Positions 33,090 to 43,189 of a DNA stretch of 64,000 nucleotides are shown in pieces. Source of the stretch: Ctena decussata (Eukaryota; Mollusca; Bivalvia; Lucinida; Lucinidae); NCBI GenBank assembly GCA_963989385.1, contig OZ022510.1, positions 31,625,448 through 31,689,447 of the forward strand. Reading direction: 5' to 3'. Positions within the stretch are counted from its first letter, which is position 1. Every line of letters starts with the position of its first letter. Below the pieces are notes generated by a model, which did not search any database, was not told the DNA's origin, and saw only the letters and a list, made by a program, of their open reading frames with translations. Made by a program: the position numbers and the translations under genes.

Positions 33090-34001
33090 CGAGGGGCGTT
33101 CGAAAAGTTTTGCAAATGGCCTCATGACTTTGGTTAGGAGCATGCTGGGTACAACTGCTATGCATGTACTGAAAGCACTGCATTTTGTCTTTTCAATGAT
33201 ACCAAACACTATACAAAGACACTTTTCTTTATTGAGTTACAACGCATTTTAATAGGACACAGTCATACCACTGGGCTAATTTTATATGTAAAATCTTTTC
33301 AGTGTTAGCCATTCAAGTCAAATATCCTTGAAAATACCAAATTAATCTTTGTCGTTTGCTTGTCCATCGTTGCCTATAATATCCATACAAAAGTTAGAAG
33401 TGCGGCAACTGTTATCGATTTATTCCTTGCAAAGCAATGCGCAATTCTTATGACGTTATTGAATTTTACGTTAACGTCATTTTTGAAAGCTTGCAGAGGC
33501 TTCATTTTTGGCATTAATTTGAATTTGTTGACAGGTTTTCGTTGACCCATGTAAATGCTCTTGCCGACAATATTTTGAATGCTAATACACTTGTTTTCAT
33601 TACAAAATCATCAAATTTTAGTAGAAATGGAGAAATTGCTACAGCATAAAGTACGGATAATCCATATTTCCGGCCCTGTACGGAAGCCAGATTAAAACTT
33701 ATTTCCGCGATATTTACAGAACAACATTGTCTGGGCATTGTCTTTAACTAACAAAGATAAAAAGATATCAAAGACTGCTGATATATATATTACGGCCTAC
33801 TAAAGTAACATTCTGCAGTGTCTTTAGGGTATACCTCTTTCAAAGAAGTTAAAAATGCGTCCTTTTTTTAAAAAAATGCACCTTGTTTGCAGAATTCTCT
33901 TCGCATAATATAGCTTTATGTGTTTTTGCAATCAGAAGTTCTGTCTGTATTGTGGTTACCGAGAAATTACGTCATTTACAAAACTTTCCGAACGCCCCTC
34001 G
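33090..34001. mobile_element. Mariner-type 0.9-kb non-autonomous element
   Basis: CGAGGGGCGTTCGAAAAGTT after TA and AACTTTCCGAACGCCCCTCG before TA are inverted repeats with two or three mismatches. TA duplication and a CGAGG-type end are typical of mariner elements. The 912-bp interior has no transposase frame with recognisable D-D-D signatures. The small ORFs inside (33058-33252, 33360-33545, 33514-33738) look non-coding. Confidence 0.8.
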
Positions 34002-34144
34002 TAGTATGTATATTTTTGTTATTATTATTTGTTGTTAATGGGTTTAAACACCTTTGCAAGAATATTCTACTTATTTCGAGCCAATCTTTAAGGAGATGTT
34101 GGCAATAACAGGAGCCTACAAACTTTACGTAACTTGAACTTGGC

Positions 34145-34250
34145 TTTCTCACATGGCACCGCCGAGGTTTGAACAAATAACACTACGAGACCTACTGTTT
34201 CAGAGTAGGCGCTCTTATCCATTAAGCCTCGGAGACACGTAGCATATTAA
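34145..34250 (-). mobile_element. tRNA-like segment, probable SINE head
   Basis: The minus strand reads GAGGCTTAATGGATAAGAGC (A-box-like), an anticodon-arm-like CTACTCTGAAACAGTAG (GAA in the loop) and TTGTTCAAACCTCGG (B-box-like). The distance between anticodon arm and B box is too long for a normal tRNA, and the T stem does not pair. I regard it as a SINE head or pseudo-tRNA. Confidence 0.4.
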
Positions 34251-34550
34251 GTACCTGCACAGGTTGATAAAATGAAATGAACATTTTTGGCGCATGCAAT
34301 AACTAAATTTCCTGGTAAGAAATAAATACTAGGAGTAACGGATCTGGCATGTATTGGTTTAAAAATACTCTTTAATATTATATTACTAAATAATGGAACA
34401 TTCTTTATTTGATGGTTTATTTTGCATGCAATATCTTAAACAATATTGCTTCTATTTTAGAAATTAAACGAGAGGAAATAAATTTATGAATATTACATTT
34501 CAAGACATTTAATAGTTTGACTTACATCCTGATTTTTAATAAGTAGATTT

Positions 34551-34945
34551 AAGGGCCGTGTACACTTTAATTTTTCTTGTACAACTCTAATGGACAACAA
34601 TAAATGTCATAGTATTTGATCGTGTATAGAGCAAAAAATGATCATTTTTCGTTTGTACAAGAAAAACTGATGAAACTCTTCCTATTTTTCAATGATAACT
34701 TATCAAACTTGCCACCAAAAAGCCAATCAGAAGCAAGAGAATTTGTAGCAGCAGCATTGTAAACAAAAACACATGACTGAAGGGCCGTATACACTATCAT
34801 TTTGTCTTGTTCAACTTCATTGGACAATAAAAAAATGTCATTTTATTGTATCGTGTATACACCTCATCATTGTCACTTTTTTCTTGGTCATTTTTATTGC
34901 ACAATAAAGTTGTGCAAGAAACAATGTTAGTGTATACGGCCCTTT
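34551..34945. mobile_element. MITE pair with AAGGGCCGTRTACAC ends
   Basis: AAGGGCCGTGTACACTTTAA at 34551 and AAGGGCCGTATACACTATCA at 34780 are direct copies of one terminus. GTTAGTGTATACGGCCCTT at 34927-34945 is the inverted terminus. The 166-bp segment 34780-34945 is one complete element, and the first terminus belongs to a truncated neighbour. TTGTCTTGTTCAACTTCATT-type subterminal repeats are shared. Confidence 0.65.
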
Positions 34946-35250
34946 AGAAACATGATACCACGACGACCAAATTTTCCCAGATTAATGGACTATTGTTTTG
35001 CTCACACAGCTGACAGTGTTGAATATATGACGTTTTGCCGAAACGCGGATAAAATGACATCCCGATCAAAAAATAAAAAAATATACGGATATCGTACACG
35101 CGTCTAAATCTTACAAACTTCTGCTAAGAGAACTGAAACAGGCAAACATCGTATTACCGTAGCATAAACCACGTGGTACCATTATAGATTTTGTAAACAA
35201 TACTAGAAAAACCAGCCATACGTATGAGCGTTAAAGAAAAATTCTATATA

Positions 35251-35428
35251 CAGTCAAACCTGCTTATGTGGTCACCTCTATTAAGGGGTTACCTGGCTTA
35301 AGCAGCCACCTTTTCCGGGTCCCTTGAACCAAAATACAGTGCAAATGAACCTGTATTAAGGGGTCACCTGTCTTAAGCAGCCAATTTTTGGGCTTCCCTT
35401 GGGTGACCCCTTAAGACAGGTTTGACTG
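35251..35428. mobile_element. Pogo/Tigger-like MITE with TA target
   Basis: TA|CAGTCAAACCTGCTTA on the left is inverted as TAAGACAGGTTTGACTG|TA on the right. The interior carries repeated TATTAAGGGGT.ACCTG and CTTAAGCAGCCA strings. CAGT ends with TA duplication point to the pogo group. The second copy is at 57763-57926. Confidence 0.8.
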
Positions 35429-35621
35429 TACAGTTCCTTGCGTATGGTCAGAGTAAACGTGGCAGTAGATAGTATGGATTAAGAAGTAAAGTTTTTCTAT
35501 AAAGATTCCGCGTTTCTCAATTTCACCAAACCGTGTGAATTGTCTCATACTCCGCGCTTCTTTGGAAACCATTTCGAGACTTTTGCGGCAAAACTCGGTA
35601 AAGTGCCTTAAACAGGGTTCA

Positions 35622-35755
35622 AGGTTATAAAACTTGAGAATAATCTCAAACTCAAAATAAAGCACACTGATTGGCTGCTTCCGAGCACATGCTCGGAAGC
35701 AGCTAATCAGTATGCTTTATTTTGAGTTTGAGAATGTACTCAAGTTTTATAACCT
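35622..35755. mobile_element. 134-bp near-perfect palindrome
   Basis: AGGTTATAAAACTTGAGAAT at the left is inverted at the right end, and the arms meet at CTTCCGAGCACATGCTCGGAAG. Arms are about 60 bp with few mismatches. Probably a MITE of foldback type. No flanking duplication was certain. Confidence 0.7.
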
Positions 35756-36325
35756 CTGGGCCAGTGCGTTTGAGTATGTGATACACAAACTATAATGTCA
35801 AGCAGAGACCCCATAATCTGGCGTAGGCTTTTGACAATTTCAACAAATAGTATGAAATGTTTTCGTATTAATGCTAGTTAAAACGCTACCAAATTCGATT
35901 AACGCCATTTACACACACTTCTAGGTACGAACAGCAAATTCCCAGTCCGGTGAATTTTAAACGTTACAGAGACTGATAAGCCATTGAAAATGTAAACCGT
36001 TAGAAACAAGATTCTGTGTTACACTTTTTCTTAACCGGTCTTAATATTTTGCAGCTCTTGTGACGTTAGACATTTGGATAGAAGAAGTTATGGAGTTCCA
36101 TTGAAAACAACTTACCATCTCCTCCATATGACCGAAGTACTGTTGAAAGGGCCGTAAAACGCAAAAAGTAATTTTTCTATATTTGTGAGTGGTTGATTTG
36201 TTATCCACAGATGTTAAATGAGGTTCCTTTCTAAAATGCAACAGTCCTAAGGCCTTTTATAGAATTAATGCTGTCGAGTTATGTATTCAGTTACACGTTC
36301 ATTGTGCCTTCTCGCCGAACTAATT

Positions 36326-36513
36326 TGAGCCACGACACGAAAAAACAAATAAAGTGGCATGTACATGTACGTCCAGCACAGAGCTAGCTTGCACTCTTAG
36401 CTACCATTTAAGCGCACAGGGAAGACTCAGATCTGACTGGCGGATGCAAAACCTGTTCTGAGTGGTCGCTGGGCGCACACGCCACTTTTTTGGTTTTGTC
36501 CTGTTGAAGCTCA
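36326..36513 (+). mobile_element. PAL240 MITE, copy 11 (subfamily II, internally deleted)
   Basis: Most of the left arm between GTCCAGCAC and the loop (GAGCTAGCTTG) is gone. The right arm ends CACACGCCACTTTTTTGG and TTGAAGCTCA. The subfamily II state (GTGGCATGTAC.../CACACGCCAC) is clear on both sides. Confidence 0.75.
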
Positions 36514-36869
36514 TTTTCATTCTTTCCGCTGATACGATAAGGCTTCCATTATCATGCTTTTGTTTTGAAGCACAATTTGCTTTTATCTTGCAATTGTTGC
36601 ATGATATATGGATACAACATCGGTAAGATTGTCTGGAAATGAAATCAGAAACAAGGAAGTGGGTTGAAGAACTGTTTCTGTAATCTCTTTCTTGTTTAGA
36701 TGTCAGTGAATAGTGAAAAATCAAGTAGGAATATTCTCAGGAACTGACACAATTCAATCTTTAATCAGAATCAGAATTGTTTACTGGTGATACATTCAAG
36801 GACAATCATTCACCAGGACCTGTGATCAGGGAAGCTGATCTCACCAAAGACACCATGAGAGAAAAAGAC
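36514..36869. other. No recognised feature
   Basis: The ORF 36401-36724 begins in the PAL240 copy and is not a gene. Confidence 0.45.
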
Positions 36870-37265
36870 AAAAGCGGTTAATCATCACCAAAGACATCAC
36901 CAGTGGCAGCTATGTGAACAGCCATTTCCCACGTAGGTGGTCCCTGCGCTAGCCTTAGTTTAAACTTTATTTTATTGGTACAAACATAAATACAAAATAC
37001 ATTTAAACACATTTTTAAACACAATACTTTATACAAATGGGATTCAGAAGAAAGTCAATTGACTTTTTTTTCAAATCTGTATCTCAATCTTGCAATAAAA
37101 GTAATGCTTATATAGCCTTGACATCACAAACAATATATCAGTAACAGACAAAACAACAAACGATACACAAAACAACCAAGTAGAACTAAAACAGAAGTGC
37201 CGTCTTGGAATGGCCAGTACTGAATTACTCAAGGGGAAGTGTAACAGGTTTGTGGTCGACCAACC
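36870..37265 (-). repeat. Dispersed repeat, copy B (inverted partner of 24.02 kb)
   Basis: Reads inversely to 24020-24235 through CAGTGGCAGCTATGTGAACA, ATCACAAACAATATATCAGT and GTGGTCGACCAACCTTCGCC. It is split by the insertion 36957-37112. Confidence 0.7.
36957..37112 (-). mobile_element. Retroposed 3' fragment with 7-bp target duplication
   Basis: TAGCCTT at 36950-36956 and at 37113-37119 flanks 156 bp that are absent from the paralogous block at about 24150, where a single AGGCTAG is found. On the minus strand the insert ends AATAAAATAAAGTTTAAAC, the same terminal GTTTAAAC as the insert at 2471-2574. This is good evidence of an insertion, since empty site, duplication and 3' signal agree. 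The parent LINE is not in the window. Confidence 0.7.
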
Positions 37266-37312
37266 TTCGCCCTTGGTTGCGTGTCGAAGAAATTGTTTCA
37301 ATTAAGAAGTAG

Positions 37313-37695
37313 ATCAGCTCTAGCAGTGAATACTGAATAATTTACCCTTTGGAAGTAAATTGTAAAGATCATATCAAGAGCGTGACCCACAAGCAGTGAA
37401 TGATTACTCAACAATTAAATGCTAGAGCCGAACTATTCGAATCTAACACTCAAAACCGCTAGAAATTTTCTTTTCATTCAAACTCTCCCAACACTCTTGT
37501 CAGGGCGTTCATGCTCCCGCAAATATTCTTAACTGTATCAGAAGTAAACGCACCTTTTATGGCAATTTTAGAAAGAAAAAGAAACGTTACACCGTCTTAC
37601 ATCTCTAAACGTCAGAAAATACGTCAGTAATTGCCAGTGACGTTAGTAATTAGACTCACACGCTCCGAAACAGTGAATTGTTGCAGAATAAAACA
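37313..37695 (-). repeat. Dispersed repeat, copy A (partner 57.99-58.45 kb)
   Basis: Shares CAGCTCTAGCAGTGAATACT, CAACAATTAAATGCTAGAGC, GGGCGTTCATGCTCCCGC, TATTCTTAACTGTATCAG-type and GAATTGTTGCAGAATAAAAC with the inverted block at 57990-58452. Its inner part is a palindrome bounded by AGCTCTAGCA / TGCTAGAGC. Confidence 0.65.
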
Positions 37696-37946
37696 CGGAA
37701 ACTTTCCATCGCTTCTATAACGCACTGTGTTAGAATAAAAGCATTGTGCTGTCGGTTGCTTGTCATGAAATATTGGTCTCCACATATCATCTTCAAAGAA
37801 AGACAAAAACAGCCTCAAACATGGTATGGAGGGAGAACCCAGAACCTCAGAATCTCTGATACCTTTTACTTACCTTCTGTACAGATGCTAAGTGAGGAGA
37901 TCACTCTCGATGAGGTTCTATTATTGTAGTTATGTATTAATAATAT

Positions 37947-38760
37947 ATAGAGGATCATGTATTATTGAATTTATGGAACGAGTTGGGGAAAAAGATAAGA
38001 TGCGAGGCTATGCCGAGCATTTTATCGGTTTTACACAACGAGTTTTATAAATCCAATAATACAGGAGCACGAATGCAAGGTTCTTTTAATTGTTATCATA
38101 TGACACTAAAATCGCATTTCTTTTAAATTTAGTAAATTGTGCACTAAAACGTCACGATTTCGCCATTAGAAAACGCGACGACTTAATGGACGTGAACGCA
38201 TAACGTTACGACGTAATTTGCATATTTAATCCACTAGTTGATTATTCTTTTTTAATGCATGGATTTTTTACACTTAAGAATTGAAATTTGATTTTTCAGC
38301 GTTCATCGTGTGATGAAGCCAGTGAAGACAAAATTCCATGAAGCGCGAAGCGCTTCTTGTAGAATTTTAGCGACAACCACTGGGTTCCTCACACGTTGAA
38401 CGCTGAAAAATCAAATTTTTATTCTTATATTTACACTATATTTTTAGACCCTTCCTGTGCTGTTCTCGTGGCAATTTAATGTAGAATATGCAAAACATGC
38501 GTCGACGAAAAGACAGAAACGACGTATTCAGCCATTACGTTAAACAGCCGTCGCCATTACGTGGCGTCAATCGAACGTTACGTGGACCAATCAAGACGTT
38601 TGTTGACCTTAGACGTCGCTTGACGACAACGTCACGTGGTCAACTGTCGTTCATCGGTGTATCAAGCCAGTTGCTCTATACGGTTTACCTATGGGAAGTC
38701 AGTGGCAAGTGTAAATATTCTCAGATGCGACGTCATATGATAAATACATTTAAAAATTAA
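37947..38760. repeat. ACGT-rich hairpin repeat, copy B
   Basis: Matches 15556-15920 but is longer by about 445 bp. Part of the difference is a 155-bp palindrome inserted at 38275-38429. The rest (38438-38718) is either original sequence lost from copy A or extra sequence here. That part is dense in ACGT (GCGTCGACG, TTACGTGG, AACGTTACGTGG, GACGTCGC, AACGTCACGTGG), unusual for its surroundings. ORF 38488-38760 lies in it and has no known domain. Confidence 0.65.
38275..38429. mobile_element. Foldback MITE with 8-bp target duplication
   Basis: TTTACACT is found at 38267-38274 and 38430-38437. The element is a palindrome: AAATTTGATTTTTCAGCG on the left, CGCTGAAAAATCAAATTT on the right, with GTGTGA / CACACG further in and GCGCGAAGCGC near the centre. 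An 8-bp duplication is typical of hAT or P superfamilies. It sits inside copy B of the ACGT-rich repeat and is missing from copy A. Confidence 0.7.
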
Positions 38761-39169
38761 TTTCCCGAAAAAGAGTTAAAGTAAATGACCTAAAGAATGG
38801 TATCCGAGGATCGCTACTATTGTTTTGTAGTTTTATATTTTGCAAAATTTAGCATTTGCAATGTCTCGCGAACATTAACTTTTTGCGAACTTTTTTATTC
38901 CCACTTACAAAATGACTTAGCGTCATTTTAATAATACAGTCGTACTCCATGTAAAGTCGGTACTATGGACGGTGGACAGCGTTGCACGTTTTATTGTGAG
39001 CTGACTCAGTTAAACCGACAATGCTATATGCATTTCTTTTCGGTGCATGCCTTCCTTGTAAAGGCTTATATTTTATTTAAACATATTTAGGTTGACTGCA
39101 GAAGAAGTAACACGTAAGCGCCGTGCCATAAAACGTCTCCCCGTACTTTATTCTAGTACAGATTATAAT
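38761..39169. other. No gene; fragment of the 394-bp-spaced repeat
   Basis: 39116-39169 (GTGCCATAAAACGTCTCCCC, GTACAGATTATA) matches the middle of the repeats at 11.9-12.4 and 31.6-32.1 kb. The rest is not recognised. Confidence 0.5.
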
Positions 39170-39409
39170 TGAACCGCGACACGAGAAAACCAACAAAGTG
39201 GCATGTGCGCCGAGCGCAGACTCAGATCAGTCTGGGCAACCGCCCAGTCTGATCAGAGCCTTCGCTATTCGCGTGAGGCTAGCAGAGACTCTTGGCTACT
39301 CTTTAAGCGTAAAGTGAACACTCTGATCAGACTGGTCGGATGCCAAGGCTGATCTGAATCTTCGCTGGGCGCACACGCCACTATGTTAGTTTTGTCGTAT
39401 CACGGCTCA
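39170..39409 (+). mobile_element. PAL240 MITE, copy 12 (subfamily II)
   Basis: Full-length, with both arms in the subfamily II state (GTGGCATGTGCGCC / GCGCACACGCCAC). AT flanks both sides. The best reference copy for this subfamily. Confidence 0.85.
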
Positions 39410-40494
39410 ATTATTTTACATTGTATCTGGCCATTTTGGACCATTTGATTACATTAAGAGACTTTTTGTTAATAGAGTTTGGCTGGGCTGAAGCCGGTGC
39501 TAGGGGCTTATTATCATTAGTACTTTGCTTATCATTTGGAGTTGAGAAGAAACTTCTCTGCAGTTAGCGTGATCCTAACGAAATAAATAGTAAGAAGAAA
39601 AAAAACGCTCGTTATCCCATACTACTGTAATGGCCATCAGTCTTTCCGTTTTATATACAGCCATATCATTTACTATTTTATCTTTCCACATCACTGATGA
39701 TCAACCATCAAGTCTGGAACGGTTTTAAAGTTGCCACTTAACGTATATTTCTCATGTGGAAGAAAACGTTCTCTTTATGGCATTAAGTTAGACCTCATTC
39801 GGCTACATTGACTGGGTAATACCAATTTATCAGCCTTGCTGTCGCGACTCATAATGGTATGCTTTAAATAAAGTGTTTCAGTATTTGGACCAATTTATAA
39901 GTCCAAGGGTTCTCGTATTAAGTGGATTTAAAAACCGAGAGCTAATACGGCAGATGGAAGATCTAGTGGCTGCTCCTGTGCGAAATAAGTAAAACAAAAG
40001 CAGGGATTAAGAACGAACATAATCAGATTCCATAACCATCCCTCAAGACCAGAAGGGAACTAGAAAACTGTGTCTGTAAGACACTAATGATTTCCCCGTG
40101 CAGCGCCTGTCACAGGGCATTGTGTATATCCCTGAAGGACCTTTTTAAGCACCAACACTATCTATAAATAAGATTTCTAGCCTGTCGTGTCAAAAGGTCG
40201 CCGATTCCATTCGGACGTTGTAAATGGGTAACCACGACAAAGCCTGTAGCAAAACAACCGTCCGTCCATGTCCGTAATATACCCGAATGCGCTCGTCATT
40301 ATCCGTCAGCATTGTGAACCGTATAAGTATAGAGTAATAATACCTGAAATTACGCTGTCCGCCGTGGTGAAGTGGGTAAAGCGAAAAGCACTATACCAGT
40401 ATACGTATAACACATGTTTTGCATGGGCATACCTTTGGGTCAGTTTTTTTCAGCGGCAGGGGGTGGTGGGAATATTTTTTTCTTCCGATATAGC
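39410..40494. other. No recognised gene
   Basis: About 1.1 kb without repeat matches. A tRNA-like A-box string (GTGGTGAAGTGGGTAAAGCG, about 40363) has no B box at the right distance. Confidence 0.45.
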
Positions 40495-40985
40495 ATGATG
40501 TATGGAAGCCCTGGAGGGACTTCAGACTTCATCACTTCAGAGTTCATACTTCATAACTTCAGAGTTCAGACTTCAGAGTTCAGACTTCAAACTTCAGACT
40601 TCAGAGTTCAGACTTCAGGCTTCAGAGTTCAGACTTCAGACTTCAGAGTTCAGACTTCAGAGTTCAGACTTCAAACTTCAGACTTCAGACTTCAGAGTTC
40701 AGACTTCATACTTCAGAGTTCAGACTTCATAGTTCAGACTTCAGAGTTCAGACTTCAGAGTTCAGACTTCAAACTTCAGACTTCATACTTAAGAGTTCAG
40801 GCTTCAGACTTCAGACTTCACACTTCGCACTTATTCTTTTAGGATGTTCGAACAGTGCGGGACTCGCCATTTTGGCTATAGTATGCTTTTACGTTGTTCT
40901 GTCAGAAGTCTGAAGTATGAACTCTGAAGTATGAGGGATGATAAAAAATACGTGTACTTTTGCTGTAGAAATTTTATCATTAATA
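40495..40985. repeat. Left arm of large inverted repeat; CTTCAGAGTTCAGA array
   Basis: The outer edge GGAAGCCCTGGAGGGACTTC is followed by about 30 units mixing ACTTCAG and AGTTCAG (7-10 bp steps, often paired as 14-21-mers) up to 40835. A unique 70-bp spacer follows, then a short array in the opposite sense, then the inner edge GATGATAAAAAATACGTG. The right arm is 43190-43700. The 142-codon ORF with a repeating LQTSDFRVQTS pattern is the array in translation. Confidence 0.85.
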
Positions 40986-41489
40986 GATAACCCATTAAAT
41001 CTGCAGTAAATACAGATACGCCTTTCATCTATCCAGTGATGTATTTATTTTACCGGTCAATATTCGGAAAAAAGTCTTTATGGATCGTCATAGTAACCTT
41101 ACGACGTTACTGCGGAGCACGGTCAAACTTTGCCCTATTATTTCAAATTATTTGGACATATCTAATATTTGCAGTAGACAATGGTAGAGGAAAATGCTTA
41201 ATATTTTGTATGTTAATTGTTTATAGTTTCCGCCTATTATTGCCGTCAAAAGGTGGTATGCTTGCATAAGCAGCCTCAAACATGCTATGTGGGCCATACA
41301 TAAGTGACAAAATGACGCCAAACATTATACCGCGTATTTATGCAAATCCAATTTTGTATATAATTGTAAAACAAATGGGGAAAATTGAATAACTGAAGAG
41401 CATTCAGTTCAAATTTAATGTTATTTGATCATTTTATGCTAGTTTTATCTGATGTTGGCACTGATTAAAGGGTTGTAGACCTGCATTCT

Positions 41490-42225
41490 AATGCACTTAC
41501 GTATGTAACGCGGTGTTTCAAACTGATGACGAACAGCGCAGATGGCATCCAGAGGGAGATCAAGGTAAAAGGGCAGAAGCTGGGTACCGTAACAAGCTTC
41601 AAATACCTTGGAGCAGTTGTCTCAGATGATGGCTCCAAACAGGAGGTTCCCTCAAGGATTGTACAAGCTACTTCAGCTCTTACCAAGTTGAAACCAATTT
41701 GGAAAGACAACATTGATCTCTTGGATCAAAGGTTAAACTTATGCGCTCCCTTGTCATATCCATATTTCTGTATGCCTGTGAATCGTGGACCATGACAGCA
41801 GAGTTAGAGAAAAGAACGCAGGCCTTTGAGATGAGATGCTACCGAAGGTTACTGAACATTTCATTACAAGGACCATATAACCAATGAGGAGGTTCGCAGG
41901 AAGATCCAAACAGCCATTGGAGAATATGATGAACTCCTGATGCTGGTCAAGAAACGGAAACTAAGGTGGTTTGGCCACGTCACAAGGTCTTCTGGTTTAG
42001 CAAAGACGATTCTACAGGGAACAGTGAAAGGAAAAAGAAGAGGCAGACAGAAGAAGAGTGGAAAGACAATATTTAAAAAGAGTGGACAGGGATGGATTTT
42101 GCCAGCTCAACTAGGGCAGCTGAAGACAGGGCAAGGTGGAAAGGGATTTTTTCGAAGTCATCTGTGGTGCCCGGACCATGCCCCAACGACCTAGTAAGGC
42201 TATGGGATAGAATAGAATGATACGC
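41490..42225 (+). pseudogene. LINE 3' fragment 1 (reverse transcriptase C-terminal part), frameshifted
   Basis: Three frames together encode a non-LTR-type C-terminal region: LGTVTSFKYLGAVVSDDGSK and LTKLKPIWKDN in one frame; ISIFLYACESWTMTAELEKR and TQAFEMRCYRRLLNIS in the next; then VRRKIQTAIGEYDELLMLVK, LRWFGHVTRSSGLAKTILQG and the KRRGRQKK basic patch. At least two frameshifts break it, and the catalytic fingers/palm part is absent. It ends in GGGATAGAATAGAATG, a short-tandem 3' tail. The family resembles RTE-like LINEs of invertebrates, by recall only. Confidence 0.8.
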
Positions 42226-42249
42226 GACGTCTGATTGGATAACGTTAAA

Positions 42250-42282
42250 AGTTTGCGACAGTAAATCCTGCGATTTACTGTC
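42250..42282. repeat. Short perfect hairpin
   Basis: CGACAGTAAATC pairs with GATTTACTGTCG over a 4-base loop. Confidence 0.65.
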
Positions 42283-42414
42283 GGAAACCCGACGTCATTA
42301 CGTAACGTCGCTTCTCATTGGTTGACGTCTGGTTTTACGTCGCTGAAAGCGTTTGCTATGGGTGCAAAGTAGCTCACTTTTAAAGGTGAAAATGTGAAAA
42401 GTGCATTAGAATGC

Positions 42415-42567
42415 GGATAACTGTATTAAAAATTGTCATTTGGGGGAGGTAAATCGTCGGTTTTATGGTCGCAAATTGCTTTTTACGGCTCCGCCGTAAA
42501 ACGAAATTTTCACCATAAAACCGACGATTTACCTCCCCAAAAGACAATTTTGAGTACAGTTATCCCC
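42415..42567. mobile_element. Foldback palindrome between LINE fragments
   Basis: GGATAACTGTATTAAAAATT at the left mirrors AATTTTGAGTACAGTTATCC at the right, and GGGGAGGTAAATCGTCGGTT mirrors AACCGACGATTTACCTCCCC-type sequence. The centre is TTTTACGGCTCCGCCGTAAAA. Arms are about 70 bp. Foldback MITE by structure. Confidence 0.7.
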
Positions 42568-42639
42568 TAATTTAGACATACACCGCAAATATAGTGTACG
42601 TTGACACGATATTGGAAGCAAAAGTTTGGCTTGGATTTA

Positions 42640-42886
42640 TGAACGTCTCAAGGTCTTCTGGTTTAGCAAAGACCATTCTACAGGGCACAGTGAGAGGAAA
42701 AAGAAGAGATAGACAGAAGAAAGGGTGGGAAGACAATATTAAAGAGTGGACAGGGATGGATTTTGCCAGCTCAGCTAGGGCAGCTCAAAACAGGACAAGG
42801 TGGAAAGGGATTATTTCGAAGTAATCTGTGGTGCCCCAACGACCTAGTAAGGTTATGGGATAGAATAGAATAGAATAGAATAGAAA
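42640..42886 (+). pseudogene. LINE 3' fragment 2, 5'-truncated
   Basis: Repeats the last third of fragment 1 (SRSSGLAKTILQGTV, GWEDNIKEWTGMDFASSARA) at high nucleotide identity and ends in the same (GATAGAATAGAAT)n tail. The 5' truncation and microsatellite-like tail are normal for LINE insertions. Confidence 0.8.
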
Positions 42887-43189
42887 TATGAGGAGAGTAC
42901 GATATGAAATTCTTCAAAACAATGCTATTGCATGCTGATGTGTCTAGAAATGGTCATAATTATGAAAAATCTGTAAAGAGAATGTTACTTTGTGAAAACA
43001 GAGAAACAAAAGAACCACTGAAATGTTAAAAAAAGACAAAACGTCAACGTCATTAATATGGTGCTCCGCTGTAGCAGTACCTACCGTATATAAAATAAAA
43101 GAAAATACTTACTGTTCAGTGAAATTTCTTCAAAATTTCACATAACGCAGCTAAAAGATTGAACTTTTCCGCGGTATGAGAAAAATACT
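42887..43189. other. No recognised feature
   Basis: Spacer between the LINE tail and the right inverted arm. Contains the near-repeat AAATTTCTTCAAAATTTCAC. Confidence 0.5.

Noticed and set aside
37678..37929. Terminal exon MLSEEITLDEVLLL after TTCTGTACAG
   Set aside because: The border looks good, but the frame is only 14 codons. The reverse strand resembles a tRNA-derived repeat, and no upstream exon is evident.
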